This document shows, piece after piece, positions 34,365 through 43,657 of a stretch of 52,316 nt of DNA. The position numbers were made by a program, and so were the translations under genes. Source of the stretch: Asaia bogorensis (GTDB taxonomy: Bacteria > Pseudomonadota > Alphaproteobacteria > Acetobacterales > Acetobacteraceae); NCBI GenBank assembly GCA_943333505.2, contig CALQTN020000029.1, positions 1-52,316 on the forward strand, read 5' to 3'. A model generated the notes under the pieces. The model was not told where the DNA came from and ran no database searches. It saw nothing but the letters and a program-made list of their open reading frames with translations. The number at the start of each line of letters is the position of its first letter. Position 1 is the stretch's first letter.

Positions 34365-34468
34365 CAGGATTAAAACCAAGCTGTGCCTATCCGGCGCATG
34401 TGACTTTCTGCCAAGCGGCGAAGTGTCGTAGATAACTGCGTCCGGTAGAACGCCGGCGGGAGACGAAT

Positions 34469-36385
34469 ATGTGTGGGCTCGCGGGGCTGTTGCATTCGTA
34501 CAGCGGTGGCGCGACCGATATGCGTGCGCTGCGCGCGATGACCGACGCCCTTGCCCATCGGGGCCCCGACGGCGATGGCTTCCACACTGAACCGGGCATC
34601 GGCCTCGGCCATCGTCGCCTCGCCATTATCGACCCGACCGGCGGCGAGCAACCGATGTTCAACGAAGATAATTCGGTCGTTATCGTGTTCAACGGCATGA
34701 TCTATAATTACCGTGAATTGATGGTCGAACTGCAGGCGCTCGGCCATGTCTTCCGCTCCAAATGCGATACCGAGACCATCATCCACGCATGGGAGGAATG
34801 GGGCCCGGACTGCCTCGAACGCCTGCACGGCTTTTTTGCTTTTGCTCTATGGGACCGCAACCGCCAGTCACTGTTCCTCGCCCGCGACAGGCTCGGCAAG
34901 AAGCCGCTCCATTATGCCTTCGTCCAGGATGGCGGCCTCGCTTTCGCCTCCGAAATCGGCGCCCTTGCCGCCGTGCCTGGTATTGATCGCCGGATGGTGC
35001 CCGAGGCTGTGGAGGATTTTTTCACCTATGGCTACATCCCCGATCCGCTGACCATATATGCGGGCATCCTCAAGCTTCCTCCCGCACATTGCCTGCTGCT
35101 GCGCCACGGGGACCGGCAGGCAAGTCCACGCTGCTACTGGCGTCCGCGCACGGATGGGGTTGCGATCGACGAAGCCGACGCCATTCCCGCCCTGGTCGAC
35201 CGCTTCCGCGACAGTGTCCGCCAGCGCCTGATCGCCGATGTGCCATTGGGCGCGTTCCTGTCCGGCGGGGTTGATTCGAGCGCTGTTGTCGCCTTCGCTG
35301 CCGAACAACGTTCAACCCCGCTTGACACTTTTACCATCGGTTTCGGCGGCGATCATGACGAGCGCCCATATGCGGATATGGTTGCCACGCGCTACGGAAC
35401 CATCCAGCACAGCGAAGCCGCAACAATGGACATTATCGACGCCGCCCGCGACCAGGGCAGGGTGTTCGGTGAACCGTTCGGCGACACGTCGTCTGTGCCC
35501 ACGCACCGCGTCTGCGCGCTCGCCCGTCGCCACGCCAAGGTCGCGATCTCGGGCGATGGCGGCGATGAGGTATTCGGCGGCTATCGCCGCTACCAATGGC
35601 ACCGGATGACCGAGGCGGTGCGATCCTATCTTCCAGCCTCCGTCCGCCGCAGTGTCATCGGCGGTTTGGCGCGGATCTATCCCAAAATGGACTGGGCACC
35701 CCGCTGGCTGCGGGCGAAATATACCCTTACCGAATTGAGCCTTGACTCCGCGTTGGGCTATTTTCGCATGATGACGAAAGTCCACCTAGAACAGCGCCGC
35801 GCCTTGTTCAGCCCAGCGCTCAATGCGCAGATCGACGGCTACGACCCTGGCGCCCGCATTGCTGATCTGATGGAAAATGTCGGCAGCGACGATGCGCTGC
35901 GGGCGGCGCAATTTGTCGACATCAACACCTATCTGGTCGGCGATATCCTGACCAAAGTCGACCGTGCCTCGATGGCCAATTCGCTCGAGGTCCGTGCCCC
36001 GTTTCTCGATACCGGTTTACTGGAGTTCGGTCTGTCACTCCCGGCCGATCTCAAGCTGCGCGGTGCGGAAGGCAAGTTTATCCTCAAGCGCGCGATGGAA
36101 CCCTATTTGCCGCGCGAAGTGCTTTATCGGACCAAGCAGGGTTTTGCGACGTCGCCGGCTGCCACTTTCCGCGCCGAGGCCGGTCGCTTGCGGCACTATT
36201 TGCTTGGCGACGCAATGCGCGATTGCGGCCTGTTCCGCATCGAACACATCGCGGCGCTGATCGACCAGCACGTGGCCTGCGCCTACGACCATAGCCACGT
36301 TCTGGGTTTGCTCCTGGTATTTGAAGGGTTCTTGGCCACGCCTGGGCAAGCGGAAAATACGATTTTCGACTATGCCCGTGCCTGA
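34469..36385 (+). CDS. asnB: Asparagine synthase-like amidotransferase (polysaccharide type)
   Basis: 638 residues. The N-terminal nucleophile Cys2 (MCGLAGLLH) and a complete class II glutaminase domain (LAHRGPDGDG, HRRLAIID, FNGMIYNYRE, CDTETIIHAWEEWG) precede the ATP-pyrophosphatase domain with SGGVDSS and SGDGGDEVFGGYRRY. It transfers glutamine nitrogen to an AMP-activated carboxylate. Followed directly by a flippase and a glycosyltransferase, it more likely modifies a polysaccharide or its precursor (as in exosortase/EPS loci) than makes asparagine. RBS GGGAG lies 7 bases upstream. It overlaps the flippase gene by 14 bases. Confidence 0.92.
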   Translation: MCGLAGLLHSYSGGATDMRALRAMTDALAHRGPDGDGFHTEPGIGLGHRRLAIIDPTGGEQPMFNEDNSVVIVFNGMIYNYRELMVELQALGHVFRSKCDTETIIHAWEEWGPDCLERLHGFFAFALWDRNRQSLFLARDRLGKKPLHYAFVQDGGLAFASEIGALAAVPGIDRRMVPEAVEDFFTYGYIPDPLTIYAGILKLPPAHCLLLRHGDRQASPRCYWRPRTDGVAIDEADAIPALVDRFRDSVRQRLIADVPLGAFLSGGVDSSAVVAFAAEQRSTPLDTFTIGFGGDHDERPYADMVATRYGTIQHSEAATMDIIDAARDQGRVFGEPFGDTSSVPTHRVCALARRHAKVAISGDGGDEVFGGYRRYQWHRMTEAVRSYLPASVRRSVIGGLARIYPKMDWAPRWLRAKYTLTELSLDSALGYFRMMTKVHLEQRRALFSPALNAQIDGYDPGARIADLMENVGSDDALRAAQFVDINTYLVGDILTKVDRASMANSLEVRAPFLDTGLLEFGLSLPADLKLRGAEGKFILKRAMEPYLPREVLYRTKQGFATSPAATFRAEAGRLRHYLLGDAMRDCGLFRIEHIAALIDQHVACAYDHSHVLGLLLVFEGFLATPGQAENTIFDYARA

Positions 36386-37889
36386 ATTGCCGGATTTTAC
36401 CCCGCCGCCGAAACCATCGATCCTGGCACGCACGGCCCGCGGTGCTGGCTGGATTTTCGCATTCCGAGCGGTTACCCGGGTCATCGGCACGGCCAGCACC
36501 TTTATCTTGGCGATGCTGCTATTGCCGGTCGATTTTGGCGTTGCGGCACTGGGCACAATATTCCTCCAATCGGTTGAAATTCTGGCCTATGTGGGGGTTG
36601 AAGACGCGCTGGTACGCGAAAAAAATCCAGATCGCGCTTTGTATGATACGGGATTTACCATCAATCTTCTGCGCGGTGTGCTGATGGCGCTCGTCCTGGT
36701 CGGATTGGCAGTTCCCGTTGCAGATTTCTACCATTCACCACCGCTGATCAACGTTATGCTGATGCTGGCGTTGGCGGCTCTGCTTGATGCCTGCGGTAAT
36801 ATTGGCATGGTTGATTACCGGCGGAATTTTGAATTTGACCGTGAATTCATCTGGCTCACGGTGCCGCGCCTCGTCCAAGTCGGTCTTATGATAGCGTGCG
36901 CGATCATCTTTCAAAATTACTGGGCCTTGATTGTTGGGTTCGTCGCGTTGAGGGTGGTCAAGCTATGGCTCGGCTACCGTATGCATCCCTATCGACCGCG
37001 ACTGACCCTGGTCGCCTGGCGGCAATTACTCGGATATTCGTCTTGGAGTTGGGCGGTTTCGATGGCAATCCTGGTGCGGGAAAAAGTCCCCACAGCACTC
37101 ATTGGGCGCCTGCTGGAACCCCAATATGTCGGGATGTTTACCATCGGCAGTGATCTGGCCGGTTTGCCGGTGTCAGAATTGGTCGCCCCTGCATCGCGCG
37201 CGGCATTTTCGGGGTTCTCGGCGGGGCGCCATGAAGGCGCCGAGGCGGCGGGGATTTATCTCAATGTCGTATCGGTGCTTGCCGCAATTACCGTGCCTGC
37301 CGGCGTGGGGTTGTCGATGGTCGCTGACGTGTTGGTCCGGCTCGCGCTGGGGCCAACCTGGTTGGAAACGGTGCCGTTGATCGCGCTGTTGGGCTTGCAC
37401 GCATCGATCGCCGTCTATGGGTATCTCGGGTGGACGCTGTTTTTTGCCCATGGGCGCTTGGGGCTGGTGTTCGCCATCACAATGGTGAGCGCGGTTACCA
37501 GGACCGTGCTGTTGGTCATCCTGCTGCCGCAGTATGGCTTAGTGGGAGCGGCCATTGCGATCCTGGCATCCGCGCTGTTCGAAGACGTGGCTTACGTTCA
37601 GTCCGTAAGGTACTACTTTTCCACCAGCTATTCTGTTTTGTTGGCGCGCAACTGGCGGTTGTTTGCGGCGACCGGAATGATGGGTGGGGTGATGTATTGG
37701 ACCGGCTTAGGGTGGGCGACGATACAAGGTAGCCGTGTCGATCTGCTTTGGCATCTCGGCCTGGTGGTGCCGGCCGGGGCATTGGTTTATGCGGCAAGCC
37801 TGGTGGCGTTTTGGTCCGTTGCGGGCAAACCTGCGGGCCCAGAGGCTGACATGCTGGCCTATATTCGTCGCCGTCTGTCACGTCGCTAA
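36372..37889 (+). CDS. Polysaccharide flippase (MOP/Wzx-like)
   Basis: 505 residues from the ATG at 36372, inside the end of the asparagine-synthase-like gene. About 12-14 hydrophobic helices, with the early ARTARGAGWIFAFRAVTRVIG and EDALVREKNPDRALYDTGFTINLLRG segments of the Polysacc_synt family (WzxC/AmsL-like). It would move lipid-linked saccharide units across the inner membrane. The tight packing between amidotransferase and glycosyltransferase supports an exopolysaccharide or capsule role. Confidence 0.9.
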   Translation: MPVPELPDFTPPPKPSILARTARGAGWIFAFRAVTRVIGTASTFILAMLLLPVDFGVAALGTIFLQSVEILAYVGVEDALVREKNPDRALYDTGFTINLLRGVLMALVLVGLAVPVADFYHSPPLINVMLMLALAALLDACGNIGMVDYRRNFEFDREFIWLTVPRLVQVGLMIACAIIFQNYWALIVGFVALRVVKLWLGYRMHPYRPRLTLVAWRQLLGYSSWSWAVSMAILVREKVPTALIGRLLEPQYVGMFTIGSDLAGLPVSELVAPASRAAFSGFSAGRHEGAEAAGIYLNVVSVLAAITVPAGVGLSMVADVLVRLALGPTWLETVPLIALLGLHASIAVYGYLGWTLFFAHGRLGLVFAITMVSAVTRTVLLVILLPQYGLVGAAIAILASALFEDVAYVQSVRYYFSTSYSVLLARNWRLFAATGMMGGVMYWTGLGWATIQGSRVDLLWHLGLVVPAGALVYAASLVAFWSVAGKPAGPEADMLAYIRRRLSRR

Positions 37890-39005
37890 ATGGCGGACGA
37901 CCCCAGGCGCTTGGTACTGACCGTGTTCCCGAGCTTCGCGGTAGGCGGCGCGCAGGCACGTTTTGCCAGCATCGCCAGTCACTTCGCTGATCGCTTTCGC
38001 CATAGCGTCATTGCCCTGAACGGCGATGTTTCCTGTCGCGAGCGTATCGCCCCGGCTGTGCGCATCGACTATCCGACGATCGCCCTCAACAAGGGTGACA
38101 CCTTGGTGAATCGCGGTATTTTTCGGCGCTATCTGCGCGCAACCAATCCGGATGTGTTGGTCACCTGCAATTTCGGCAGCCTTGAATGGGTTCTGGCCAA
38201 CACGCCGAAACTGGTGCGCCACATCCATATTGAAGACGGGTTCGGCCCCGATGAGCGGGTAAAGCAGATCCCGCGTAGGGTCTGGCTCCGGCGGTTGTTG
38301 CTGCGGCGCAGCCCTGTTGTCCTGCCATCGCGCAACCTGCTGACAATTGCCACCAACATTTGGCGATTGCCCAGGAAGAACCTGCACTACATCCCCAACG
38401 GCATTGACTTGGCCGGCTTTGGCGCCGCCGCGCCCGAAACGCGCTGGCCTGGCAATGTGGGCCCGGTTATTGGAACTGTCGCTGCCCTGCGGGCGGAGAA
38501 GAATCTCAGCCGCCTGGTGCGCGCGTTTGCCTTGGTGGCGCGCGTGACACAGTGCCATCTGGCGATCATTGGCGATGGACCGGAACGTGCAATGCTGCAA
38601 GCCCTGGCAGGGGAGCTTGGCGTTGCCGATCATGTGACCTTCACAGGCCATGTTGGCGCCCCGCAGGGGCTTTATCGCGGCATAGATATCTACGCCCTAT
38701 CGTCGGATACCGAGCAAATGCCGATGACAGTGCTCGAAGCCATGGCGGCTGGCCTTCCGGTGGCGGGCACCGATGTCGGCGATGTCGCGGCAATGGTGGC
38801 CCATGACAATCGCCGCTTCATCGTGCCGCTTTCCGATAGCGCGCTTGCCGCCAGCCTCCGCGCCTTGGTCGATGACAGGTCTTTGCGGACGGCGCTAGGT
38901 GCCGCGAACCGGATCAAAGTTGCGCAGGACTACGACCAGCAGACCATGTTTGGCGCCTACGCCGCGCTATTTGACGGACTACCGGTTCGCCCCAGGCACC
39001 CATAG
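37890..39005 (+). CDS. GT4-family glycosyltransferase
   Basis: 371 residues. GT-B fold: N-terminal FAVGGAQARFASIASHF (nucleotide-sugar transferase glycine loop), NGIDLAGF in the linker, then IGTVAALRAEKNLSRLVRAFA, LAIIGDGPERAMLQALA, VTFTGHV and the C-terminal donor-binding E-x7-E-like motif TEQMPMTVLEAMAAGLPVAGTDVG. It uses a nucleotide-sugar donor; acceptor unknown. Its ATG directly abuts the flippase stop (TAAATG), so the two are coupled. The 3' end overlaps the convergent pduO-like gene by 27 bases. Confidence 0.92.
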   Translation: MADDPRRLVLTVFPSFAVGGAQARFASIASHFADRFRHSVIALNGDVSCRERIAPAVRIDYPTIALNKGDTLVNRGIFRRYLRATNPDVLVTCNFGSLEWVLANTPKLVRHIHIEDGFGPDERVKQIPRRVWLRRLLLRRSPVVLPSRNLLTIATNIWRLPRKNLHYIPNGIDLAGFGAAAPETRWPGNVGPVIGTVAALRAEKNLSRLVRAFALVARVTQCHLAIIGDGPERAMLQALAGELGVADHVTFTGHVGAPQGLYRGIDIYALSSDTEQMPMTVLEAMAAGLPVAGTDVGDVAAMVAHDNRRFIVPLSDSALAASLRALVDDRSLRTALGAANRIKVAQDYDQQTMFGAYAALFDGLPVRPRHP

Positions 39006-39533
39006 CACTTCCGCCCCGGCTGTTACGTTCAAGTGCCGGCTCAGCACGAATAAATGGTCCGATAGGCGGTTGAGGTAGCGTACCACTGCGGGATTGACCT
39101 CTTCGATATGTGACAGCGCCACGACCAGCCGTTCTGCCCGTCGCGTGACAGTGCGGGCAAGATGGGCGTGGGCGGCCCCCGCGCAACCGGCGGGTAACAC
39201 AAAGCTTTTCAGCGCCGGCAGCCCCGCGTTCATCACGGCGACTTCCTCCTCCAGCCGGACCGACGGCGCGTCGGTCAGCCGCAAGCCATCGCCCATCTCT
39301 CCCGGCACGCATAAATCGGCGCCGATATCGAACAGGTCATTCTGGATGCGCGCCAGCATCACGTCGGTCGGGCCATCGCAATGGAGCCGCAGCATGCCAA
39401 TTGTCGCATTGGCTTCGTCGACGGTGCCATAGGCATCGACCCGCAGCGCGTCCTTCGGCACCCGGCTGCCATCGCCGAGCGAGGTTTCCCCAGCATCGCC
39501 GCCACGGGTGATAATGCGATCAAGACGAACCAT
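38979..39533 (-). CDS. pduO: Cob(I)alamin adenosyltransferase, PduO-type
   Basis: 184 residues from the ATG at 39533. The ATP-binding N-terminal motif ITRGGDAGETSLGDG, the R/E-rich helix core (IQNDLFDIGADLC, LEEEVAVMN) and YLNRLSDHLFVLSRHLN are those of PduO/MMAB enzymes. It adds the 5'-deoxyadenosyl group to corrinoid, giving coenzyme B12. Last gene of the corrinoid uptake operon, 5 bases after the TonB-like gene; location next to BtuCDF-type genes supports salvage of imported corrinoid. Confidence 0.94.
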   Translation of the reverse strand: MVRLDRIITRGGDAGETSLGDGSRVPKDALRVDAYGTVDEANATIGMLRLHCDGPTDVMLARIQNDLFDIGADLCVPGEMGDGLRLTDAPSVRLEEEVAVMNAGLPALKSFVLPAGCAGAAHAHLARTVTRRAERLVVALSHIEEVNPAVVRYLNRLSDHLFVLSRHLNVTAGAEVLWVPGANR

Positions 39534-39538
39534 GGTAT

Positions 39539-40345
39539 CTACTCCAAAGTGAAATGAATTTTGATATCGAACATATCCGGGACGCGCTTGCCACCTAAGG
39601 TTGGTGGCAAGCAGCGCCAAGTCATCAGGCGACTGCGTGCAGCTTCGTCGAGGTCTCGATGGCCAGAGGATTCAAGAATCTCTACCAGGAATGCTCTGCC
39701 GTTGCTGTCGAGATGGACCCTAAGCGTCGGAGCACCAGTGTCGCCGCGGCGCCGTGCCCTGTCAGGATAGTCCGGGCCGAGGTTTTGTAGATTTTTGCAG
39801 CCGCGTTCGGGGTTGTAGGGATTGGCCTCGACCTGGGTGCTGGTGATGCCGTCGGCCAATCGCACGGTCGGTGGCGGCGACGAATTAGCCTGGGGCGGCG
39901 GGACCGGCCTTGGTGCCGGCGGTTTCGCGGCCGGTTGCAGAGCTGGCCGCGGTGGCGGTGATGCGGGATTTATGAGCCTGTCCGGCTCGACTTGAGGTGA
40001 CGGAGGCGGCCGCGTCTGTTCAGACTGCAGGGGAGGTCGGGGTGGTTCGCTGGACGCTGTGGGCGCAACGGGCTCGTCCGGCAAGGCAGGTGGTGACTGC
40101 GGAACTGGCCCAGAGTCTGTCGTTTGCGCAGGGGTTGGATCGGTCGGGGGCGACGGCGTTGATGGGGGTTGGGGATCGGATATAGGTGTCTCGACATCGG
40201 ACGCAGGCGGCGGGGCGGGCGTGCCGGTCGCCAGTTCGACTTCGACCTCTGGCGGCGGGTCAATCTGGCGGGGCGCGACCAGGACGACTATGAGCAATGT
40301 CGCCAGCCCATGGGCCGCGAGTGATACCAGCAAACCGGATTTCAT
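39539..40345 (-). CDS. tonB: TonB-like energy transducer
   Basis: 268 residues from the ATG at 40345. One N-terminal membrane anchor (LLVSLAAHGLATLLIVVLV), a long Pro-rich periplasmic spacer (about residues 35-165), and a C-terminal TonB domain (PDYPDRARRRGDTG, VHLDSNGRAFLVEILESSGHRDLDEAA, TWRCLP). It would carry proton-motive-force energy to outer-membrane receptors. Placement between the importer ATPase and pduO suggests a TonB dedicated to corrinoid uptake, but no receptor gene (BtuB-like) and no ExbB/ExbD genes are in the window. The start overlaps the ATPase stop by 4 bases. Confidence 0.88.
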   Translation of the reverse strand: MKSGLLVSLAAHGLATLLIVVLVAPRQIDPPPEVEVELATGTPAPPPASDVETPISDPQPPSTPSPPTDPTPAQTTDSGPVPQSPPALPDEPVAPTASSEPPRPPLQSEQTRPPPSPQVEPDRLINPASPPPRPALQPAAKPPAPRPVPPPQANSSPPPTVRLADGITSTQVEANPYNPERGCKNLQNLGPDYPDRARRRGDTGAPTLRVHLDSNGRAFLVEILESSGHRDLDEAARSRLMTWRCLPPTLGGKRVPDMFDIKIHFTLE

Positions 40346-41028
40346 CTGGCAGTTGGACGCAGCAGACGCGGCTGGGGGTCGATCCCCCATGGCAGTCCGA
40401 ACGCATTGGCCGCCAGAGGGATGATCTCGCCGGCAGGCAGATCGGCGGCAATTCTGCCATCCCGCATCAGCACCGCGCGGTCAGCGTAATCCCGCACGAG
40501 ATCCAGCGCATGCAGCACGACGACAATTGTCGTGCCGCCGCGTGCCAACCCCGCCAGCAGCGCCATGATCCTATGGGCGGCATCGGGGTCGAGATCGGCG
40601 GTGGGTTCGTCGAGCAGCATGACCTTCGCCTCGGTTGCTACAACGCGGGCGAGCATGGCACGGCGCGCCTGTCCACCTGAAATGCGGTCGATGCGGGCGT
40701 TCTGCAAGTCAGCGATACCGCATAATTGCATGGCACGGGCGATGGCGTCGGGGTTGGTATCGCCATGTGGAAGCCGTCCGAGGGCGACGATTTCGCCGAC
40801 CGTCAACCCCCAAGCGCTGCGCGCGCCTTGCGGCAGGTAGGCAACATGGCGTGGGTCGGGCATTTTCAGATCGGGAAGCAAGCCGGCCAACGCGCGCAGC
40901 AGGGTTGTCTTTCCAGCGCCGTTGGGCCCGCATAACGCCACCATCTCACCAGCACCCGCACTAAAGGCGACATCATGCAGAACCGGCACGCCGCCAAGAT
41001 CGATGCGGCTGACGGCAAGCGCGATCAT
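40342..41028 (-). CDS. btuD: ABC transporter ATPase, corrinoid/siderophore type
   Basis: 228 residues. Walker A GPNGAGKTT, signature SGGQARRAML, Walker B VMLLDEPTADLD and an H-loop-like HALD are all present. Size and motif spacing fit the FecE/BtuD subgroup. It powers import through the FecCD-type permease encoded directly upstream (4-base overlap). Corrinoid specificity is inferred from the pduO neighbour, not from this protein itself; haem or siderophore is the alternative. Confidence 0.9.
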   Translation of the reverse strand: MIALAVSRIDLGGVPVLHDVAFSAGAGEMVALCGPNGAGKTTLLRALAGLLPDLKMPDPRHVAYLPQGARSAWGLTVGEIVALGRLPHGDTNPDAIARAMQLCGIADLQNARIDRISGGQARRAMLARVVATEAKVMLLDEPTADLDPDAAHRIMALLAGLARGGTTIVVVLHALDLVRDYADRAVLMRDGRIAADLPAGEIIPLAANAFGLPWGIDPQPRLLRPTAR

Positions 41029-41963
41029 GGCGCGACTTTGCGGACGATGGAGATCAGGAATGGCGCACCGAGCAGAGCCGTTAAAACACCCAATGGCGGT
41101 TCCTGCGACAGGGGTAGCAGCATCGGCGCGGCCCGGGTTAGCAGATCCGCGCCCAGCAACAATCCAGCCCCAGCCAGGACCGAGGCCGGCAACAAGCCGG
41201 ATGGCCGTTCACCCAGCCACGGTCGCAACAAATGTGGCACCACCAGCCCGACAAAGCCGACACTGCCGGCAACCGCGGTCCCTCCGCCGACCACCAGCGC
41301 GGTGCCGAACGCTGCCCAGCGTAGGGTGTGTCCAACCGGTCGTCCCAAGCTAAGAGCGACATCTTCACCCAGGCTCAGAGCATCAAGCCCGGAACCCAGG
41401 CGGAGCAATATCGCTGCCCCAAGCACAATCGGGGGGGCTGCAAGCGCAAGGTGGCCGAGGCTGCGATCCTGGAGGCCGCCCATCAGCCAGAAGGTAATCT
41501 CGGCGAGCGCGAACGGATTGGGTGCCAGGGTCAGTGCCAAGGTCAGCAAGGCTGCGGCGAGCGCTGAAATCGCCACCCCAGCCAGGATCAGCGCCGGTCC
41601 CGAAGGCGCACGGCCAGCCAGTGCGAACAACGCGAAACAGGCCAGCCCGGCGCCCAGCAAGCCACCGATCGGCAGGGCGGGCGCAAATGCTGCCGATAAT
41701 CCCCAGTAAAACGCCAGCATTCCGCCGAGCGCGGCGCCGCCGCCAATGCCGAGCAACCCGGGATCGGCCAGCGGATTGCGCAGCCCGCCTTGCAGGACCG
41801 CACCAGACAAACCCAACCCAGCGCCGATCACCGCCGCGAGGATGGTGCGCGGGAGCCGCAGTTCGATCAGGATCTCACGCGGGGGAACACCCAGGCCCCC
41901 CGCGCCGAGCAAAAGCCCGACGATCACGAGCAGCACCAACGCCGCAGCCAGGCAGCGTATCAT
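41025..41963 (-). CDS. btuC: FecCD-type ABC transporter permease, corrinoid import
   Basis: 312 residues from the ATG at 41963. Polytopic, with the FecCD/BtuC signatures GLGLSGAVLQGGLRNPLADPGLLGIGGGAALG, LMGGLQDRS, VAGSVGFVGLVVPHLLR and the terminal PPLGVLTALLGAPFLISIVR. Around ten membrane helices are expected. Overlaps its neighbours by 4 bases on both sides. Ordinary full-length member of the family. Confidence 0.92.
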   Translation of the reverse strand: MIRCLAAALVLLVIVGLLLGAGGLGVPPREILIELRLPRTILAAVIGAGLGLSGAVLQGGLRNPLADPGLLGIGGGAALGGMLAFYWGLSAAFAPALPIGGLLGAGLACFALFALAGRAPSGPALILAGVAISALAAALLTLALTLAPNPFALAEITFWLMGGLQDRSLGHLALAAPPIVLGAAILLRLGSGLDALSLGEDVALSLGRPVGHTLRWAAFGTALVVGGGTAVAGSVGFVGLVVPHLLRPWLGERPSGLLPASVLAGAGLLLGADLLTRAAPMLLPLSQEPPLGVLTALLGAPFLISIVRKVAP

Positions 41964-42706
41964 TGGGCCAGCATCGCCACCGCATCCGCTGTCCAAGGTC
42001 CACCGCAAACCAGCAGCGCCGGCGGTAGGCGATGGTTGGGAATGTTGGCCAGGATCGGGTGGCGGAGAAAATCGGTGGCCAGGGATGGGTAGCGCGGCGC
42101 ATCGGCCATCACCAGCCGGGCTGGGCGCTTAATCATAAGCTGCTCCAGGGTCATCCGCGCGCTGGTGGCCACATTGTGCAAGCCCGCAGCGCCCATGATG
42201 GCGTCCGTCAAGGATCCGACCTGCGCAGTATAGCCGCGCGGTTGCAGCAGCACGGCATCAATCGACGGACGAACCGGGATTGCGGCAAGGACTTTATCCA
42301 TGCGGGCGAGCAGCAAAGCTGCCTGCTCCGAGGCTCCCAACACCTGCCCAAGCCGTGTTGTTTCCGCCCGGATCGCGGCAAAACTCTGGGGCAAAATGCT
42401 GCGAACAACGACTGTGCCGTGGTGTTCCAGCGCGGCGAGTGTCGGCTGCGCCCCCCAGTTGGCGGCCAATACCATGTCGGGCGCGAGCGCAAGTACCGCT
42501 TCTGCATCGGCGCGCACCCAGGGATGGCTTTGTGCGGCCTCAGCGAATACCGAAAGCGTTTTGTCGCGCGCCAGAAAGCTGAGCGCTGCTATCCGCTCGG
42601 GGGCCAGCGCCAGGAGGAACTGGTCGGTACACAAATTCAGCGAAACCACGCCTTTCGCCTGCGCCGGGGTGCCAAGCACCAGCACAAGCAAAATTGCGCG
42701 TATCAC
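41960..42706 (-). CDS. btuF: Periplasmic substrate-binding protein, BtuF-like
   Basis: 248 residues, starting at the GTG at 42706, which overlaps the CDF stop as GTGA. A signal peptide (IRAILLVLVLGTPAQA) precedes a TroA/BtuF-like two-lobe binding fold: VSLNLCTDQFLLALAPERIAALS, LAPDMVLAANWG, a helix from about 125 to 140 and a C-terminal lobe with ARLVMADAPRYP. It would capture corrinoid and deliver it to the permease next door. In keeping with the cluster it is probably for B12, but the sequence alone cannot exclude a siderophore. Confidence 0.88.
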   Translation of the reverse strand: MIRAILLVLVLGTPAQAKGVVSLNLCTDQFLLALAPERIAALSFLARDKTLSVFAEAAQSHPWVRADAEAVLALAPDMVLAANWGAQPTLAALEHHGTVVVRSILPQSFAAIRAETTRLGQVLGASEQAALLLARMDKVLAAIPVRPSIDAVLLQPRGYTAQVGSLTDAIMGAAGLHNVATSARMTLEQLMIKRPARLVMADAPRYPSLATDFLRHPILANIPNHRLPPALLVCGGPWTADAVAMLAQ

Positions 42707-43590
42707 AACACCAGCACGCCACGATGTTTGGCCTTGCCTTCGGGTTCGACATGAATGGTGATCATCAGACCGTCCATTTCGGCTTTCAGCGCCGTCTCGA
42801 TCCGGTCGCAAATGTCGTGCGCTGCCGCCACGCTCATGTCGCCTGGCACCACAAGATGGAATTCCAGGAACGTCAGGCGGCCGGCATGGCGGGTGCGCAG
42901 ATCATGTGCCTCGATCGCGCCGGCAGCGTGCTGGCCGACCAAAGCGCGAATGCGTTCGACGATGGCGCTTGCGGGTGCAGTATCCATCAGGCCACCCACG
43001 GAATCGCGGATCACAAAGCCGCCGGCGACCAGCACATAGACCCCGGTAATCGCCGCCGCCAACGGATCGAGCCATTGCAACCCCGTCAGATGGATTAGCC
43101 CAAGTCCCGCCAAAACCCCTACCGAGGTGACCACATCTGCCAGAATATGGTGCGCGTCCGCCCGCAAGGCTGGTGACCGCAGGGTTTTGCCGCGCGCCAG
43201 CAGAAACCACGCCCAGACGAGGTTCACCGCCGTCGATGCCGCGTTGAGCGCGGAGCCAAGCCCCATCGCCTCGATCGGACGCGGCTCGAGATAGGCTTGC
43301 CAAGCGTGCTGCATGATGACCAGGGCCGCAACCACAATCAACACGCCCTCAATCACCGCGGCGAAGAACTCGGCCTTGTCATGGCCATATGGGTGTTCAG
43401 CGTCGGCGGGCTTAGCGGCAAGCCGCAAAGCCATCAAAGCGACGGCGGCCGCCACAACGTTGACCACAGTTTCGGCGGCGTCTGAGAATAGCGCGGCACT
43501 GCCGGTGACCTGCCAGGCCGCCAGCTTCATCGCCAGCACAACACTGCCAACGGCAATGCTGCCCAGAGCCAGGCGTTCGGCTTGGGTCAC
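42703..43590 (-). CDS. Cation diffusion facilitator (divalent metal efflux)
   Basis: 295 residues from the GTG at 43590 (GAGGA 6 bases upstream); a TTG two codons earlier is less well placed. Six helices with the metal-site motifs FSDAAETVVN and DAHHILADVVTS, and a C-terminal cytoplasmic domain (HDLRTRHAGRLTFLEFHLVVPG). It exports Zn, Fe, Co or similar ions in exchange for protons. It is first in the corrinoid operon and overlaps btuF, so cobalt is an attractive but unproven substrate. Confidence 0.92.
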   Translation of the reverse strand: MTQAERLALGSIAVGSVVLAMKLAAWQVTGSAALFSDAAETVVNVVAAAVALMALRLAAKPADAEHPYGHDKAEFFAAVIEGVLIVVAALVIMQHAWQAYLEPRPIEAMGLGSALNAASTAVNLVWAWFLLARGKTLRSPALRADAHHILADVVTSVGVLAGLGLIHLTGLQWLDPLAAAITGVYVLVAGGFVIRDSVGGLMDTAPASAIVERIRALVGQHAAGAIEAHDLRTRHAGRLTFLEFHLVVPGDMSVAAAHDICDRIETALKAEMDGLMITIHVEPEGKAKHRGVLVL

Positions 43591-43657
43591 GCTCAATCCT
43601 CAACTGCAATTGTCGCGCGGTCTACCAAACCATGGCGGCGGCGTCACGCCCTGCTGG

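Noticed and set aside
43591-43657. Cobalamin riboswitch before the corrinoid operon
   Set aside because: The gap is only 67 bases and no B12-box-like sequence is seen.
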